A stretch of DNA of 64,000 bases from Scleromitrula shiraiana. Its lineage: Eukaryota > Ascomycota > Leotiomycetes > Helotiales > Sclerotiniaceae. Both the position numbers and the translations under genes were made by a program. The DNA lies in NCBI GenBank assembly GCA_028455995.1, contig JABELC010000011.1:1054001-1118000 (forward strand), written 5' to 3'. Below the pieces are notes generated by a model, which saw only the letters and a program-made list of their open reading frames with translations, was not told the DNA's origin and did not search any database. Positions 1 to 11,692 of the stretch are shown in pieces (positions within the stretch are counted from its first letter, which is position 1; every line of letters begins with the position of its first letter).

Positions 1-639
1 ATTTATTGTGAAGGGAGGGCTTCAAATTGGGCAGCTGATAGGGTATGTATAGCTCCATCCCACCCATCCCATCTTATCCTATCACATCCAAAAATCAATC
101 CGGAAACTAACAAGAATCAATAATAGGTGGGAAAATCCATCCACGAATTTAGATGGTTGACAGGCGAACCACCATCCCCCACAGCCATAAAAGAAGAACC
201 GCTTTTCTTCTCAGGCGAAATGATCTACCCATTCATGTTCGAAACTACACCTGAATTGGAGGCTCTTTCGCCATTGGCTCATCATCTTGCTCAGTTTAAG
301 GATTGGCCTGATTTATACGATGAATGGCAGTATGTTTCTCCCCTCCCGTCTCCGCCCCCTTCTCATTTCCCATCCTTTCCCAATACCTCCTACTCTTCAT
401 GTCATCCCCCATAGCCATTCTAACATCCCAACAGACTAGCAAGGAACACAGTCCCCCTCTACGCAGCAACGTACATAGAAGATATGTACGTAGACTACGC
501 ATTAGCACAAGAAACAGCCAGCAAAGTAAAGGGTTGCAAACAGTTTGTTACGAATAGTATGTATCACGATGCTGTTAGGTCGAAGACGGATAGTATGATG
601 GAGGAGTTATTTAAGTTGAGGGATGATGTTTTGGATTAG
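1..639 (+). CDS. Proline iminopeptidase, 3' part (5' end outside window)
   Basis: This is the C-terminal part of an alpha/beta-hydrolase-fold prolyl aminopeptidase, a cytosolic or secreted enzyme that removes N-terminal proline from peptides. Exons are 1-42, 127-329 and 435-639. The introns (43-126 and 330-434) both start GTATGT and end TAG or CAG. The first exon reads IYCEGRASNWAADR, the region between the cap and core of this family. The last exon holds PLYAATYIEDMYVDYALA and the run FVTNSMYHDAVR, which in proline iminopeptidases carries the late catalytic-loop histidine, followed by a short helical end and TAG at 637-639. The nucleophile serine lies upstream of the window. Family assignment rests on this C-terminal pattern only, but the reading frame is continuous across both splices. 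Confidence 0.8.
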
Positions 640-1166
640 TGTGAGACGGGTGGGATAATGGGTGGTGGGAAGCAAGGGAGCGGGAGAAGAAAGGGGTGGT
701 ATATGGGAAGGTAGAAGGGGTGATGAACGGACTGTGGTATCTTTATGCTCAGAGTATGGATGGATGGATGTATGGCATTGTACACTTGTCCTCTTCTAAA
801 CTACTATATCCTTATCTATAACATTATTATATTACATGAATAAAACCCAATTATTATCTCGTATTTATTCCCATAGAATTCCAATCTCAATCCTAATTCC
901 AATTCTAATCTCGAATGATTCATTCATTCATTCACCCACCCAACTCCATAATCCCAAATGCCAGAAATCTTATGAATAGATATAAACTTTAATCACCCTA
1001 CCCTCCCTCGCTAAAAGAACTCCCAAAATTATACATACATAAACACGGTAAATCTATCCCCAACATCGCACGCCCATTCCATCAACTCTCCATCTATATT
1101 CATAAACCGAAAGATAGAAGAACACCACCATCTCATCTCCCTTCATCTCCCTCCAGACCCTTCCCA
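640..1166. other. Intergenic, convergent 3' ends
   Basis: This gap lies between two genes whose 3' ends face each other. It is AT-rich with runs of TCATTCATTCA near 910-930 and holds no credible coding frame. It presumably contains both 3' untranslated regions. Confidence 0.6.
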
Positions 1167-2852
1167 CTACACCTTCCTACCCCCACAAACTCCACAAAAC
1201 GCCACATCCCCCGCATTTACATATCCGTTGCCGCTACAAGCCTGACTCCCACACCTCCAAGAACCGAATACACTGTCTGGATATAGGACGTGTGCGCATG
1301 CAATGCAGCTTAGTGAGGTGGGGGGGTTGAGGAGGGAACATATTGGGCAAGTTGTTGAGGTTGATGTTTTTGTGATGATGGCGGTTGCCGTGCGCGTGGG
1401 GGTTGAAGATGAAGATGGCATATACTTGTTAGGAGGCGGTACCGAGTTTTGTTTCTGTATAGAAGGTTTAGGTTGGGATTTCTTGTTCGAGATATTCTTA
1501 GCTAACTCCGATTTCGATTTCGATCTCAAATCCGGTATCGATGTCAAAACATTTCTTTCCTCTTCCCTCTTAGGTTCTGTTTTGAATCTTGATTTCGATT
1601 CCGGTATTGATGCCAAAATATTTCGTTCTTCCTCCCTCTTCGGTTCCGTCTTGATTCCTCCAAATTTCTTCAATTCTCTCATCTCATCATTATTACCATC
1701 CCCATCAACTTCAGCACCACCTTCATCTCCACAAACTCTAACTAAACCCCTCCCATCTCCATCGACCAATCTCTTCCCATCTATATCCAACGCATCATCT
1801 CCTTCGACTTCATGATTTCCAAATACCTCTCCCTTGCTCTCATCCTCTGCTTCACTATCCGTTACTAAATCTTCATCTTTGGTATGGGTTCCTTCTTCCT
1901 CCTTAGGTTTAACTTCAAAACGAGCCAGAGCAGCCGCGGCTCTAAGTTCTCTTCCTCTTGCACTACCTGCTACGCGCGGCTTGCCAAGCCCTGTTTTTCC
2001 TTTTTCGAGTTGTGTTTTTAGAGCTTCATCTTCTCCTACTGTATGTGGATATATGTATTAGTATTCGTCATAGAAAGTATAGAGAGATGAAGGGAGAAAA
2101 GAAAACACATACATGTCATCCCATTAACCCCAAATTTCTTCCTAATTCTCCTCTCCTTCTGTTCCTTATAGGTAATTTTCCTCTTCTCTCCCTCACCTCT
2201 CTTCCTCTTCCTCCCACCCCTCTTCGACCGGAAAGTCCCCCCACAAAGATGTTCCGGTAATATTTCGCCCTCTCCCAACTGCTCGCCCATAAACGCGCCA
2301 TCTTCCAAAAGAACTCCTCGTCCCCACAATCCTTCTCCCGTATATCCCTTTTGCCATAAAACTTTCACTTCTTCTGAATATTCGTTTCGGACTTTCCAGA
2401 ATGCGGAGGAGTGGTTCATTTGTTTGCAGTGGGCTAGCTCGTGCATCATTACCATTTGGACGAATTTGAAGGGGAGGTAGTGGCCTGTTGTTGGGGATTT
2501 GAGAACGAGTTGGATTACTTCTCCGTTGTTGAAGTTGCGACCTGGTTGGATATGTTAGTGATTGAATAATATAAGACAAACCATACGAAATGAATAGAAA
2601 CAATAGAAAGAGTGGAAGATGTTGACGAGGAAATTAGAGATCATTACCCCAGAATTCTAAATTAGGTTCATATTCCTCCAGAGATGCAACAGCTAGATGA
2701 TGTTTATTCATGATAGGTAAACATTGCGCAGCTATTCGTTCAAGAAATTCTTGTGATTTGGATTCATCCGGACCAGAACGAGGTTTAATAAAGACAATAT
2801 TTTTATTTGGTTGAGAACGACGAACATTGATCCTTTCCCAACCCAAAGGCAT
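1167..2852 (-). CDS. Wss1-like DNA-dependent metalloprotease (WLM domain)
   Basis: Nuclear zinc protease of the Wss1/Spartan type, which digests proteins crosslinked to DNA. Exons on the minus strand are 2852-2648, 2541-2113 and 2038-1167 (501 codons). Both introns are GT..AG, and the phases match (1 and 1). The WLM domain fills the N-terminal 200 residues, with the zinc-binding motif HELAHCKQMNH at about residues 102-112 (HExxHxxxxxH). A basic linker rich in Lys/Arg/Glu follows. The C-terminus (about 442-501) has a C-x2-C-x10-C-x2-C finger like RanBP2 fingers and a second cysteine set, as Wss1 proteins have. An unusual point is a 23-residue tandem duplication in the linker (each copy starting KTEPKREEERN). 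The start at MPLGWERINV is the only ATG before the WLM domain in frame. Confidence 0.9.
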
Positions 2853-3600
2853 TGTGTTTGGTTTGGTTCCTGCGATGAGTATTAGGTAGAATAGATGAGA
2901 GTTATATTATAAGGGTTTTGACGTTGTTTGTGGTTTTGTAGAGACAATGTTGGAGTAACATGGTAGTTTCGAGCTTAAAGGCGTCATTGATAACGATAAG
3001 GATTTTGTGACGCGGATTAGCACGCTATCATGTGATACTCTTACAACATCATCGACGGCAAGAATCAGCAAGGTACGGCATCTTTATTTTCAAGATGTCT
3101 CACATCGATATGTACATTCAAGTACTTATTACGTTCAAAGTATTGGTGGATCTGTGGGTTGGTGCCGGTATCCAGTGAAGATGTATATATTACTCATGTG
3201 TCACTGTATAATGGTTACAACCGTGAACACTTCTAGCCAGTGCTAAATAGATGATCATCTAGGACTAATTATGGCTACCTATGGATAGTGATCAAGTCCC
3301 GACGTCCCAATCGGATTTCGTTCGGTAGTTGCACATTCGGAATGTATGTATAGTTACTATTTATTTACCTTCATGTAATCAAGACTCAGGCTGAAGAGTT
3401 CAAATGTTTACATTTAAGAAACACATCCAGTAAGAGAAGAGGTAGGAATAATTTACATTCAAGTACTTAAGTATATTTTCCTTTTTCCTAATCCAATTAA
3501 CCCCGCATCGTAGAGATAAGTAAATCTTACTATACTCTCCTATAAAATCACTTTCCACTACTCAAATCTTACATCTAAACCAAACATCTACTCGAGTATA
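2853..3600. promoter_or_regulatory. Divergent promoter region, Wss1-like gene / FAD monooxygenase
   Basis: This 750 bp region separates two divergently read genes. It has no coding frame of note. A TATAAAA box lies at 3541-3547, about 55 bp before the monooxygenase ATG. Zinc-cluster half-sites occur at 3299-3301 (CCG), 3312-3314 (CGG) and 3322-3324 (CGG), giving a CCG-N10-CGG arrangement. Such triplets are known targets of Zn2Cys6 regulators. That the regulator encoded next door binds here is inference. Confidence 0.45.
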
Positions 3601-5237
3601 ATGTCTTCTTCAGACCAATCCGAGAAACCATTTCATATTGCAGTATGCGGTATGCTTACCTGCTCTCTACTAAAACTCCCTCTTAATGATGTGAATATCT
3701 AGGTGGGGGAATCGGTGGACTATGTCTAACAATTGGTCTCTTACATCAAAACATATCATGCACATTATACGAGGCAGCGCCAGCATTTGCAGAAATCGTA
3801 TGTGTCCAGAACCTTACCAACCACTCTTCAATCCCCAAAACTTATATCTATCCACATATAGGGAGCAGGGGTATCATTTGGACCAAACGCTCTCCGAGCA
3901 ATGTCCCTAATAGATCCAGCCATTAAAAAAGGCTTCGATAACAGGGCAACGAGTAATGGATATCCGGAGAAAAGAGAATTCTGGTTTGATTTTAGATTGG
4001 GTATGGCTGAAGAAGGATGGAAAGATTTCAAAGGGGGAGCACCGGGTAAAGAGGGGGAATATATAACTAAAGTAGTTGCGTCTCCTGGGGGACAGACATC
4101 TGTTCATCGAGCGCATTTTCTAGATGAACTAGTTAAGTTAGTTCCGGAGGGGGTTGCGAAGTTTGGAAAGAGGGTTGAAAAGGTGGAGGAAAGGGGTGAT
4201 AAGTTACAGATGACTTTTGATGATGGGACGACGGCGGAAGTTGATGCGGTTGTTGGATGTGATGGGGTGAAATCGAAAACAAGGGGTATTGTGTTAGGGG
4301 AGAATCATCCGGCGGTGACACCAAAGTTTACAGGAAAGTATGCTTATAGAGGGTTAATTCCTATGAATAAAGCAGTTGAAGTGGTTGGTGATGAACTGGC
4401 TAGAAATAGCCAGATGTATTTGGGTCATCATGGACATGTAAGGTTTCTAATTTCATTTTGTATATTATTCCGCATTCAAGCATTATTTTCATCTCGAAAA
4501 TGTTACACAAAAATCACAAGCTAATCTGTATACAGCTCCTAACCTTCCCCATCGAAAAAGGAGCAACCATGAACGTCGTAGCCTTCCAAAACAAATCCGA
4601 CGGCCAATGGCCCCATGAAAAATGGGTTCTCCCCATGAAAGAATCCGATATGTTTGAAGATTTTGCCGGTTGGGGAAAAGATGTCAAAAATGTTCTCTCA
4701 GTTCGTGATTCCAAATCCAACCAACCTAATTCTCTCAATTTCGACCCCCCTCCAAATCCTCCATCAGAATCTGGCTAACCCACCCCCAAGCTAATGGAAA
4801 AACCTGACGTCTGGGCTCTATTCGACCACGCCCCCGCTCCAACATACTACAAAAACTACCTCTGTCTCCTGGGCGACGCAGCCCACGCCTCAACACCCCA
4901 CCAAGGCGCCGGTGCTGGCCAGGCTATAGAAGATGCTTTTATCCTATCTAATCTCCTAGGTGATATACAGAAAACACACTCTAATGCTTCTTATAACAAA
5001 GAAGATATATTAAAGGCCTTCCAAGCCTACGACGCGATCCGTAGACCCAGAAGTCAAAAAGTTGTATCCACGAGTCGGGAGACGGCGGGGGTATATAATT
5101 TTGAGTGGGAGGGTCTGGGTACGGATTTGGAGGGGGTGGGAGAGGTGTTGAGGGGGAGGTATAGGTGGATTTGGGAGGAGGATTTGGAGGCGCAGTTGGA
5201 GAGGGCTAGGGAGGTTATGAGGGAGGAGGGATTATGA
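3601..5237 (+). CDS. FAD-dependent monooxygenase (salicylate hydroxylase-like)
   Basis: Single-component flavoprotein hydroxylase of the UbiH/salicylate-hydroxylase group, which uses NAD(P)H, FAD and oxygen to hydroxylate aromatic or similar substrates. Exons are 3601-3649, 3703-3797, 3862-4437, 4536-4700 and 4791-5237 (444 codons, a normal length). The intron at 4701-4790 carries the branch site GCTAAC at 4773-4778 and an in-frame stop, so it must be removed. The N-terminus has the Rossmann dinucleotide motif GGGIGG after a short beta strand (IAVCG). Mid-protein GCDGVKSKTR is the DG motif, and LLGDAAHASTPHQGAGAGQA is the GD motif binding the FAD ribityl chain. The gene converges on a Zn2Cys6 regulator gene and is followed by an MFS pump, suggesting a small detoxification or catabolic cluster. 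The substrate cannot be told from sequence. Confidence 0.88.
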
Positions 5238-5408
5238 GGGGGTTATACTCTCCTACTAGTTTTATGGCACAATTATCTTATTATATCTACCTATCTATAC
5301 ATTCATCGATGCTATCAAATAATACTATTCTACAGTATAATAATCAACTAGCCCCATTCATCTATCCATCCTTTTAGATCAAAAAAATGATACAGTGATA
5401 TGATACAA

Positions 5409-8081
5409 TCAAACATTCTGACCAGCAAACAACCGTTCCCATTGCATCCACTCATCAGGCTCCAAATCAAACGAAAGTAAATTAGAAAAATCATACGAAT
5501 CATCCAACCCCGAAGCCCCCGCCGTATAATTATCAGTAACATTAACCCCTAAATCCCCACCCAACCCATTCAACTCAGGAACCCTCTTCCCCAAGACCTC
5601 CGGTCTCCTACACTTCCCCAGCCTCTCAATAAAATAAAACTCCTCGACCATCCCCTCCCTCTCCCTCATCTCTTTGCAATCCTCCCACACCCTCAATGTC
5701 CAATTTCCCAGCGCGATATAGAGCGGCTCGCACCGATTTCCCGGCTCAAATATCATCGGATAGTTCCTGAATACTTCGCCGATCAATCGCCATGCTCTTT
5801 CTACTTCTTCTCCGGTTTTGCGCTCGCGAATCGATATTAATACGTAGAGTAATGTATCCCAGAGATAGCCTGTTTGGATGGCCCACATGTATTTTTGGAG
5901 GAGCGTGTTAGCGTGGATTAGGTTTCCATATTCGAGGAGTTTGGTCGCGGAGTGGAAGATGATGTCGCGGGAGGATTGAGGGATGGAGGTGTGAGCCGGT
6001 CTTTTACTTTTTGCTTTTTGGGTTGAAGATGAGGATGAGGATGGGGAAGCAGCAAATTGTCTTGGATTATGTGCAAATAACCGCATCTTACATATCGTAT
6101 ATCGAGCCATGATGGAACTAAAATGATGAAGTGGATTACAGGGGTCGGCGTAACGGAGATATTTCCGCTCGAATTGATCTTCCATGGTGGTTATGAGGTG
6201 GTCTTTTTCGCTGAGAGTGAGGTTTGTGTTGCTTAGGTTGTCCCAACCGGCGGTGGGGTCCAAGGTTGGGAAGGAAGATGAAGATGGTGTGAAACGTTGA
6301 AAGAGGGACGTTACGTCGCAGCGGATTAGGCAGAGTATGACGGTTGTTATGCCGGTTCTGGGAGTAGGGGGAATGGTTGTTGCAGGGGCTATGTCGTTGT
6401 CTTCTATGTTGGAAGGGGGTTTGGTGTCGGTTAGATAGAGGTCCATTGACTTGATTGTGAGTCGGGGGTTAGTAATTGTATCTCATGGTGGGGTTAACAT
6501 GAGAGAGAAGAGTATGTTCTAATATCAATTGGGACATTGATCACAGGATAACAAATATATAAAAAGGGGAGTTTAATTGAAGACGATGGAATGAATGGAA
6601 AACTTGGATATGCTTGCTTACAGGTTTAGTGCCAGAATAGTCAGATGTTCGACCATCAATATGAACGATATGCCACCATAGTCTACGACGCATTTCGGTT
6701 TCGAACGGACTAAGTCCAAGATGTGTTCCATCTCGATGAAGACCCATTCGTCGGGCCAGACGTACGGCGATTCCTGACAGGATAAATATAGTGTCACTTT
6801 GACAATGACTTTTAATACCCATCTGATGAGTGAATGAATGAATGAAATCGATTAGCCACTTCCAATACCAAACATTCATTACATTTATCTAGGGATGTTT
6901 CAACTTACGAGAAATATCGAATATGCTTGAAGAGTCATCAAACTAGAAGTTTCAATAAAACTAGCATTCGTTAATGCCTGTTTAGTTGCATCTTCGTACC
7001 GTTTCAACATAATGGATTTGAGTCCTCCAAGTAAAGAAGGACATTCTGAATCTTCTAGGGAACATATCGTGACGAAATAGAAAGCGAATATGAGCGCCTC
7101 CAAACTTTTCGACATTTCTTGTCGAGGAAGTTCAAGTGAGGTTCGGAATGTAGGTATATGTAATAGTTTCATCAATGGATCTACCCGTTCAATATAGATC
7201 TCCACCATTCTCCTCAAAATAAGGAGAGGTGGATGTAGGGCTGAGAGGTCTTGTTGTTGGGAAGTGCAGAGCAGTATGAAACTGTTTCCTTCAAATGTGT
7301 CGGGAGATGCATCTGCTAGACCATTGGAAGCAGTTTTATGTTCATTGAGCATTTCTTCTTCAGGATGACCATACTATCGATTGGTTAAAAGGGGCTCGGA
7401 AAGAAGAGGTAAATAAGGCATTGACTCGGACTTACTTCATCTCCCAAATTAGACCAAATACCACTACCAAAAGTGTTCAGTTAACCTCAGATTGTATTAA
7501 GAATCTCCCAAAAAAAGAAGGCGGGGGGGAGGAGAATATACATACGTATCAAAATATCTTGTCGACCCATTCTTACTTATGAGTTTTGTCTCAGTATCTC
7601 CAAAATCAAAATTCTCACCATCTTTCTCTCTCAACCCAATAGTCCCAGATCCACCACCACCACCACCACCATGACTATGAGAAACACTAGTAACCCTCAT
7701 TCCAACAACCCCACCACCAACAACATCAACCTCTGAAATCGTCTCCCCATCATCCGATACATCATTCTCATTCTCATTCCCATTTTCATCCCCATCATCA
7801 TTATCATTATCATTCGCCCCCCCAACATCCGCACCAAACCCCCTCAACATCTCCTCATACCGTCTCAACTTAGCATGCAACCCCTCCCTCGGAGCCTTTC
7901 TAACCCGTCTCGTCTGTGCTCGTATCGGGGCTACAAAACTACATTGTCGCCCTGCTCGAACGCAATTAGAACATGGGTTTTCCCGATTACATTTTATTTT
8001 TCGTTGTCGACACGTTAGACAGGAGTAGTTTTTAGAATTGATTTCTGATTGGTTATGCGAGACTTCGGAGGGTGGGGACAT
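5409..8081 (-). CDS. Zn2Cys6 transcription factor with fungal-specific TF domain
   Basis: Nuclear DNA-binding regulator. Minus-strand exons are 8081-7546, 7463-7436, 7373-6909, 6822-6622 and 6449-5409 (757 codons). All introns are GT..AG with matching phases, and the second exon is only 28 nt. The binuclear zinc cluster is at residues 21-47 with spacing CX2CX6CX5CX2CX6C, followed by a basic linker and a weak coiled stretch. A low-complexity insert of Asp/Asn/Glu and Gly repeats follows (about residues 95-155). The middle-homology region holds the family hallmark RLARRMGLHRDG and RRRLWWHIVHIDGR. Its target genes are unknown. Position between a monooxygenase (3' ends 171 bp apart) and an MFS pump (divergent, 414 bp apart) makes it the likely local regulator, which is inference. 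Confidence 0.92.
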
Positions 8082-8495
8082 GGCTTGTGAGGATGGGGGA
8101 GTTTGAGAGTTGGTTTCTTGAGTAACTCGGTGCGAGATTTGAATAAATAAAATGTTTTATGGATTCAGTGATCCGAGATAGAAAGTGTAGGGAAATGATG
8201 AGTTAATTGTTAATTGCATAATATTTCTGTCTAGAACAATGACAATTGACGTGAAAAGTCACTGGTCTGTCGATCTCGGGGTCCGGGAGTCAAAAAATAA
8301 CTTTTGAACACCGAGAAGCGAATGATTTCTGCCCCAATTTCCCCTGTCGAGGCTCGCTTTATACTTACAGAATATCTCCAACAACACCGAACACTCATTT
8401 TGTTATTTGTATATAAGTCGATAAAGTCGCACAGAAACGGAACAAAATGTCAATTTATACTTCATCAGGTTGTTGCATAATAGCCTTTTTTAATA
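8082..8495. promoter_or_regulatory. Divergent promoter, Zn2Cys6 regulator / MFS pump
   Basis: Shared 414 bp region. On the plus strand TATATAAG at 8410-8417 sits about 80 bp before the pump ATG. A CGG-N3-CCG inverted pair lies at 8277-8285, with a further CGG near 8128, and these are candidate zinc-cluster operator sites. The assignment to the neighbouring regulator is a hypothesis. Confidence 0.45.
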
Positions 8496-10337
8496 ATGTC
8501 TTCCAATATCACAAGCCCTCCATCACCTGACGGTGGTAGTCAGAAATCATACTCTAGAGATCATGATATCTCATCTTCTCAATCGGAAGAGAAGACGGTG
8601 ATGAACCAGGAAAGTCCTGTGGAATATCCCAATACTCAAAAACGTATTGCTATTATGGGATCACTTTATTTGTCAATTTTTCTAATCACATTGGTAAACA
8701 TACATTCCATCATATACATCTATCACACCTATCCTACATATATTTTCCCCAAGAAACTACGACAATTACTTCCATGTAACCAATAGCTGACTGAGCCCTA
8801 GGATCAAAACATAATTTCAACCGCCATCCCCCGCATAACCGATGAATTCCACTCTCTAAACGACATCGGCTGGTACGCAAGTGGCTACCTCCTAACCATG
8901 TCCTCCTTCCAACTGCTTATGGGAAAAATGTACAAATACTACCCCGCCAAACCGCTCTTCCTAAGCGGCATAACGATCTTCGAAATCGGCTCCGCAATCT
9001 GCGGTTCCGCGCCCTCGTCAACCGTCTTCATAATCGGCCGCGCCATATCAGGAATCGGCTCCTCGGGTTTGTTTTCCGGCGCGATGGTTATCATGTTTCA
9101 TACCATTCCGTTGCAGGAACGGCCCATCTATCAGGGTATGGGCGGGGCTTTGTTTGCGCTTGCTTCGGTGGTTGGTCCGTTGCTGGGTGGTACGTTTACC
9201 GATAAGGTGACTTGGAGGTGGTGTTTTTATATCAATCTTCCTGTGGGCGCGATCACTATTATAATCGTGAGTTTGATACTGCATCTTCCGAATCAGAAAC
9301 TCGATGAGCGGGCAAAGGGGTGGATGGGGAAATTCAAACAGCTGGATCCGATTGGGAATTTGGTTATTTTTCCGGGGGTCGTTTGTTTGATCTTGGCGCT
9401 TCAATGGGGAGGGACGACATATTCGTGGCAGAACGCGCGGATAATCATCCTCCTCATTCTCAGCGTCCTCCTAATTCTAACCTTCACTCTTATTCAAATC
9501 TACCAGGGAGAAACCGCAACAGTTCCACCCCACCTCCTCAAAAATCGCAGCATCGCCGCCGCAATGTGGTTCAGCATCTTCAACAACTCAAGCATGATGA
9601 TAGCCATGTACTACCTACCCATCTGGTTCCAAGCCATCCGCGCCAGCACCGCCATGCACTCCGGCATCATGCTGCTGCCCACCATTCTGTCCACCGTCTC
9701 CGCGGCCATCTCCTCCGGCATCCTCGTCTCAAAACTAGGCTACTATACCCCGTTCTTCATCCTCAGCTCTATCATGGCAACGATAGGTGCAGCCCTCCTC
9801 TCAACCCTAACACCCGATGCTAAGCCCGCCCATTGGATCGGCTACCAAATCCTCTTCGGTCTCGGCATCGGTCTCGGAATGCAACAGCCCATGAACGTCA
9901 TATCCACCGTTCTCAGCCGCTCCGATATCGCCACCGGCTCCGCAATCATAACATTCATGCGATTCCTCGGGTCCGCCATCTTCCTCCCCGTTGCGGAAAA
10001 CGTATTCCTGAAAAGTTTGATCGCGAAGTTAAAGAGCAATTTGCCGGGGATTAGTCCGAGTACGGTTTCTGATGCGGGGGCTACGGATTTGAAGGGATTG
10101 GCGGGGGGTGATGATTTGAAAGTGCTTTTGAGGGATTATAATGATGCCATTGGGGATGTTTTTTATATCGTTGTTACGATTGCGGCGTTGACTATTGTGG
10201 GGAGTTTGGCGGTTGAGTGGAAGAGTTTGAGGAAGACGGCGGAAGAACAGAATCGTGGCGCTGCTGCTGCTGTTGTTGCTGATGATGATGAAAAAATTGG
10301 AAAAGTTGAGGTGAAGGGGGTGGAGGAATCGGTTTAG
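8496..10337 (+). CDS. MFS drug/toxin efflux transporter (DHA2-like, about 14 membrane segments)
   Basis: Plasma-membrane proton antiporter of the major facilitator superfamily. Exons are 8496-8693 and 8802-10337 (578 codons). The intron has GTAAAC and TAG ends and a branch site GCTGAC at 8785-8790. A hydrophilic Ser-rich N-terminus (about 50 residues) precedes the first membrane segment. The joined segment LITL-DQNIISTAIPRI matches the family's D1 motif after the first helix, and GPLLGGTFTDKVTWRWCFYI is the motif C and post-helix-5 signature of drug:H+ antiporters. About 14 hydrophobic segments are visible up to residue 540, followed by an acidic, Ala-rich tail. The third exonic part is notably GC-rich compared with the flanks. 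Divergent from a Zn2Cys6 regulator, it likely exports a toxic substrate or the product of the nearby monooxygenase. Confidence 0.92.
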
Positions 10338-10880
10338 AGATTCAGGGATATATCTTCTTGAACTCTGGAAGAACGGAATAAATTGTAAATATACCATAGA
10401 TGGTGAGCAAAATAGAGTAATAATCGGAAAAGATTCTTAGACTTTCAAAAGAAGATATTATAACTATATAGTATTACACTACAGATGGATCATAAAGTTA
10501 CACCTCAATCAACTATACCGTACCTCCCTCCCAATCCTCACATCTAAAAATGAAATGTCAATTCCCTATCGCAAAAACAGACGCAATAGATCAATCGATC
10601 GATCAACCAACTCCGCGCAAGTGCCCATCCATTGATTCATCTATCAATCAGTCAGTGCCTGTCTGCTTGCCCCTTCCCTCTTCAGGCATTATCAAGAACT
10701 CCCACAGAGTAGTATATATACAAAGAAAACCCTACTTCAGTTTTTTAGAACCCAATACATTTACTCACTCACTCACTTACTCACTCACTCACTAGAAATA
10801 GAGATAAAGCTAGAGATACAAAAAAGAAAGCCACGGCCGACCAAGAAGAGCTGAGTGCGGTATTGAGTATGTATATCTTC

Positions 10881-10920
10881 ATCCATCCATCCATCCATCC
10901 ATCCATCCATCCATCCATCC
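10881..10920. repeat. (ATCC)n microsatellite
   Basis: Ten uninterrupted tetranucleotide copies, followed by two ATTC variants. Confidence 0.95.
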
Positions 10921-11182
10921 ATTCATTCAAACCCAAATACCCATCCATACCCTACCTTCTTTACCCTAAAGTATCATCAAGTACTCTCTACGACTTAACC
11001 AACCATCAATCAACCCAACATCATTCCTTTTCTATTTCCTCTTCCCTCTTCTCTGAAGCTCAGCATCCGATTTCAATCCCGATGTTTCGAGATCCTCTCT
11101 GTCCGTACGTCGATCATGAAACCATCATCTCTGAGATAATCGTTTGATATCTTGTTGGATTCTCTTGTTCTACTTACAGTAG

Positions 11183-11221
11183 AGAATGAGAATGAGAATG
11201 AGGATGAGAATGAGAATGAGA
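11183..11221. repeat. (GAATGA)n microsatellite
   Basis: About six copies of a GAATGA hexamer, one carrying a GGATGA variant. Confidence 0.85.
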
Positions 11222-11667
11222 AATTGTAACTGTAACTGTATGATATATACCGAGTAAAACGACGATGGTAGTTAGGAATCCGAGAAGTTGGTGAGGGGGG
11301 GATGGTAAACGAAGGGGATTGACTGACTACCTAGCAGTGTCAGCATTCATTTTCTCTCCTTCGACTTCCGAAAGAAAGCTATTCTATCCATAATAAATAA
11401 CATTCAATGATTTGCTCACTCACAAACAAATACGAACAGATAGATGAATGGATATATTTGAATTATAAAAAAAACCCGCCTGACCTGTTCAAACCAGACC
11501 AAGCAAGCAGACAGACCACGGAGACCCGAAACCCAAACCAGCCCAAGCCAACCCAATAACAAAAGCCCCCCTCCCCTCCCCTCGCCTCCTTTCCCTTCCT
11601 CTTCCTCCCCTATCCTTCCCCCTATCCCCTAGAAACGAAAAACAAAACAAAACTCAAGTCTCTAATA

Positions 11668-11692
11668 ATGATATGATATGATATGATATGAT
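11668..11692. repeat. (ATGAT)n microsatellite
   Basis: Five copies of a pentanucleotide with related degenerate copies of TATGCTATGG type following to about 11745. Confidence 0.85.

Noticed and set aside
4701..4790. In-frame stop in the FAD monooxygenase as evidence of a pseudogene
   Set aside because: The stop lies in a 90-bp intron with GT..AG ends and a branch site. Removal restores a continuous family-like protein.
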